From: an uncultured Bacteroidales bacterium
GTDB lineage: Bacteria; Bacteroidota; Bacteroidia; Bacteroidales; P3
Direction: 5' to 3'
DNA length: 8,539 nt
Assembly (NCBI GenBank): GCA_937910265.1
Contig: CALEPD010000302.1
Span: 1-8,539 of the forward strand
In this document: piece by piece, positions 7,163 to 8,539 of the stretch
Position numbering within the stretch: position 1 is the stretch's first letter
Layout: every line of letters starts with the position of its first letter
Program-made: the position numbers and the translations under genes
The notes under the pieces: generated by a model
What the model was told of the DNA's origin: nothing
Databases searched by the model: none
What the model saw: only the letters and a program-made list of their open reading frames with translations

Positions 7163-7387
7163 CTACTTTTTGTAGTCTATGGCAATCTTGTCGGGATCCA
7201 CGCGCTCGCTTTCCTCCACGCATATACGGTTGCCTGTTGTCAACGATGCGCATCGGGTTTCATCCGATGTCACTACATCGCTCATGGTCATCACTCCGTT
7301 TACAGGTTGGTAGCACACACATATCTTGTCGCATGACATGATGGAGAGTGAACCCATCATTAAAACAGCTATAAATAATTTCTTCAT
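7163..7387 (-). CDS. Small tetra-cysteine lipoprotein D (74 aa)
   Basis: It is read on the minus strand from ATG at 7387 to TAG at 7163. Residues 1-18 form the signal MKKLFIAVLMMGSLSIMS, with lipid Cys19. The mature part opens CDKICVCYQP (C23-x-C25) and adds C46 and C56, the same ordered cysteine plan as lipoproteins A-C, with the shortest final interval (10 residues). CDKICVCY resembles CDRECHCY of lipoprotein C most closely. The tail is charged (EESERVDPDK). It begins 25 bases after the GH92 stop with no clear TTTG/TANNTTTG promoter between them, so co-transcription with the mannosidase gene is likely. It converges on the operon encoding its three relatives. Family and function are unrecognised; a redox client or metal-binding lipoprotein is an inference. 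Confidence 0.83.
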   Translation of the reverse strand: MKKLFIAVLMMGSLSIMSCDKICVCYQPVNGVMTMSDVVTSDETRCASLTTGNRICVEESERVDPDKIAIDYKK

Positions 7388-7412
7388 AATGGCAGTATAT
7401 ATTGGTTGTGTA

Positions 7413-8539
7413 TTAATAAATCATTATCTCGTCAACAAATAGCCAGGCTTGTTCGCCGCTGCTGACATGCCAATCGGGTATGGCGCCGTGGTTTTCAACC
7501 TTTATTTTCACATAGCGGGCATTTGTCCCGCCGGCGAATTTGAGGTTGAATGTTTCGACGTTGCTCTCTTCCTGTCGCTCACGGATAGCGGGATATTGTT
7601 TCAAAACGTTTTCCCATTCGGCATTGCCCGGCACTTGTGTAAAGTTTGTGCCGTCGGTCGAAACGCTTATCTCCATGCTTTTTGGGAAGAATATCCAGCT
7701 GCGCATGTTTTCAAGGCATTCAACGCCCACTCCGTAAATAACCTTTTCTTCAAGCAGGTCTATCATCACCTCCATGTCGCCGGTCCATCCCTGCCAGCCG
7801 CCGATACGATAGTTCGACGATCCATGCAGTCTGTCAATCAGTCCCTCTTCTCCGTTTTCGTAATATTGCGGGTCGGGAGTGGTGATATACGAAAGAGTCT
7901 TGTCGGCATAGAACGCGGTTTTCACATGTCTGACCACAGGGCTGAAACCCTTGTCGGCCGTATAGGCAACAGCTGCTATTACAGCATCTTCTGCAATGGT
8001 GAATGCTCCGCTGTAACGTGTCGATGCTGTGTCGGGGGAGCTTCCGTCGGTGGGGTAATAGATGGCGGCGGATGGGTCGATGCATCTCAGTGTTATCGTC
8101 GCACTGCCGTTGAACCGTTGTTGCCAATCGCCGAAAATAGGAGTGGGGGTAGTACGCTCGTTGTCCGACAGGCCAACTGCCGATTGGTCGAGGAATACTC
8201 CGTCAAAGCATTCGCCCTGTCTCCATTGGCGTATGAATTTACCACTTTGCCACATCGATTTTTCTATGGTCATGGTGTGTGTTGAATCCAGGTGAAGTGT
8301 TATCTTGTCGAAAATGGGGGTGGTGGTCACCATTTCTCCACTTCCAGGACATACAGGGTACATGCCCATGGCACTCATGACGTACCATGCGCTCATTTGG
8401 CCGCAGTCTTCGTTGCCGCACAGTCCGTCGGGTTTGGCACTATATAAATTGTCGAGTATATGTCTCACCAGCGAGTCGCTCTTTTCGGGTTTGCCCAGAT
8501 AGGTGTACAGGAATGCTGCGGCATGGCTTGGCTCGTTGC
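7413..8539 (-). CDS. GH92 alpha-mannosidase-like protein, C-terminal part (5' end outside window)
   Basis: The frame runs from the window edge at 8539 to TAA at 7413-7415, giving 374 complete visible codons. GTG at 8468 is internal, because NEPSH and further conserved GH92 sequence lie upstream of it. The C-terminal catalytic part shows NEPSH (visible residues 1-5), then DGLCGNEDCGQMSAWY (37-52) and a following GMYPVCPG. The GN-[ED]-D-x-GQMSAWY block is a hallmark of family 92 exo-alpha-mannosidases, with acidic residues implicated in catalysis. Residues about 145-210 resemble a chitobiase/hexosaminidase C-terminal domain (ATITLRC, AIYYPTDGSSPD). Residues about 223-374 resemble an F5/8-type (discoidin-like) carbohydrate-binding domain (GGWQGW, ARYVKIKVEN, AWLFVDEIMIY). 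By family knowledge it trims mannose from N-glycans or mannans in the periplasm or at the surface. The signal peptide and the rest of the catalytic domain cannot be seen. HAAAFLY replaces the more usual HxIPYLY after NEPS. Confidence 0.92.
   Translation of the reverse strand, partial: NEPSHAAAFLYTYLGKPEKSDSLVRHILDNLYSAKPDGLCGNEDCGQMSAWYVMSAMGMYPVCPGSGEMVTTTPIFDKITLHLDSTHTMTIEKSMWQSGKFIRQWRQGECFDGVFLDQSAVGLSDNERTTPTPIFGDWQQRFNGSATITLRCIDPSAAIYYPTDGSSPDTASTRYSGAFTIAEDAVIAAVAYTADKGFSPVVRHVKTAFYADKTLSYITTPDPQYYENGEEGLIDRLHGSSNYRIGGWQGWTGDMEVMIDLLEEKVIYGVGVECLENMRSWIFFPKSMEISVSTDGTNFTQVPGNAEWENVLKQYPAIRERQEESNVETFNLKFAGGTNARYVKIKVENHGAIPDWHVSSGEQAWLFVDEIMIY

Noticed and set aside
7449..8285. Long open frame (278 codons) on the plus strand.
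   Set aside because: It is antisense to the GH92 gene, whose protein has clear family motifs, so the plus-strand frame is a by-product of codon composition.
8466..8468. GTG as the start of the GH92 gene.
   Set aside because: Conserved family 92 sequence, including NEPSH, is encoded upstream of it in the same frame up to the window edge.

Overview
The window looks like a chromosomal stretch of a Bacteroidota member, probably an uncultured Bacteroidales from an animal gut or similar habitat. The evidence is a very large secreted protein with a type IX secretion (T9SS) sorting domain, a Bacteroidetes-type promoter (TTTG, 19 bases, TANNTTTG), A/T-rich gene starts without clear Shine-Dalgarno sequences, small lipoproteins ending their signal in SC, and a family 92 glycoside hydrolase with added C-terminal domains. 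The T9SS tail argues against typical gut Bacteroides, most of which lack that system. No tRNA, rRNA, CRISPR, insertion sequence or phage gene was seen.

Layout. (1) Positions 2-4927 (+) hold the 3' part of a giant cell-surface protein. Fibronectin type III (fnIII) modules alternate with jelly-roll adhesin-like modules in units of about 254-276 residues, followed by a T9SS type A sorting domain. A strong terminator follows at 4961-4996. (2) Positions 5125-5155 hold a good promoter for a compact four-gene operon (5176-6998, gaps of 12, 4 and 13 bases): lipoprotein A, lipoprotein B, a MauE/DoxX-type membrane protein fused to a thioredoxin-like domain with a CQYC centre, and lipoprotein C. A hairpin terminator at 7027-7065 closes it and can also stop transcription from the other side. 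(3) On the minus strand, the 3' part of a GH92 alpha-mannosidase-like gene (8539 down to 7413) is followed after 25 bases by lipoprotein D (7387-7163). A structured non-coding stretch (7073-7161) lies between lipoprotein D and the shared terminator.

The most interesting signal is that lipoproteins A-D share one cysteine plan despite little other similarity: lipid-anchor Cys, 3-5 residues, C-x-C, 18-22 residues, C, 10-25 residues, C. Three flank a membrane thiol-disulfide protein in one operon, and the fourth is in the convergent unit. MauE-type proteins are known for helping disulfide formation in methylamine dehydrogenase. A reasonable but untested inference is that this is an envelope redox module in which the MauE-thioredoxin protein oxidises, reduces or loads a family of tetra-cysteine lipoproteins. 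The family is not one I can name.
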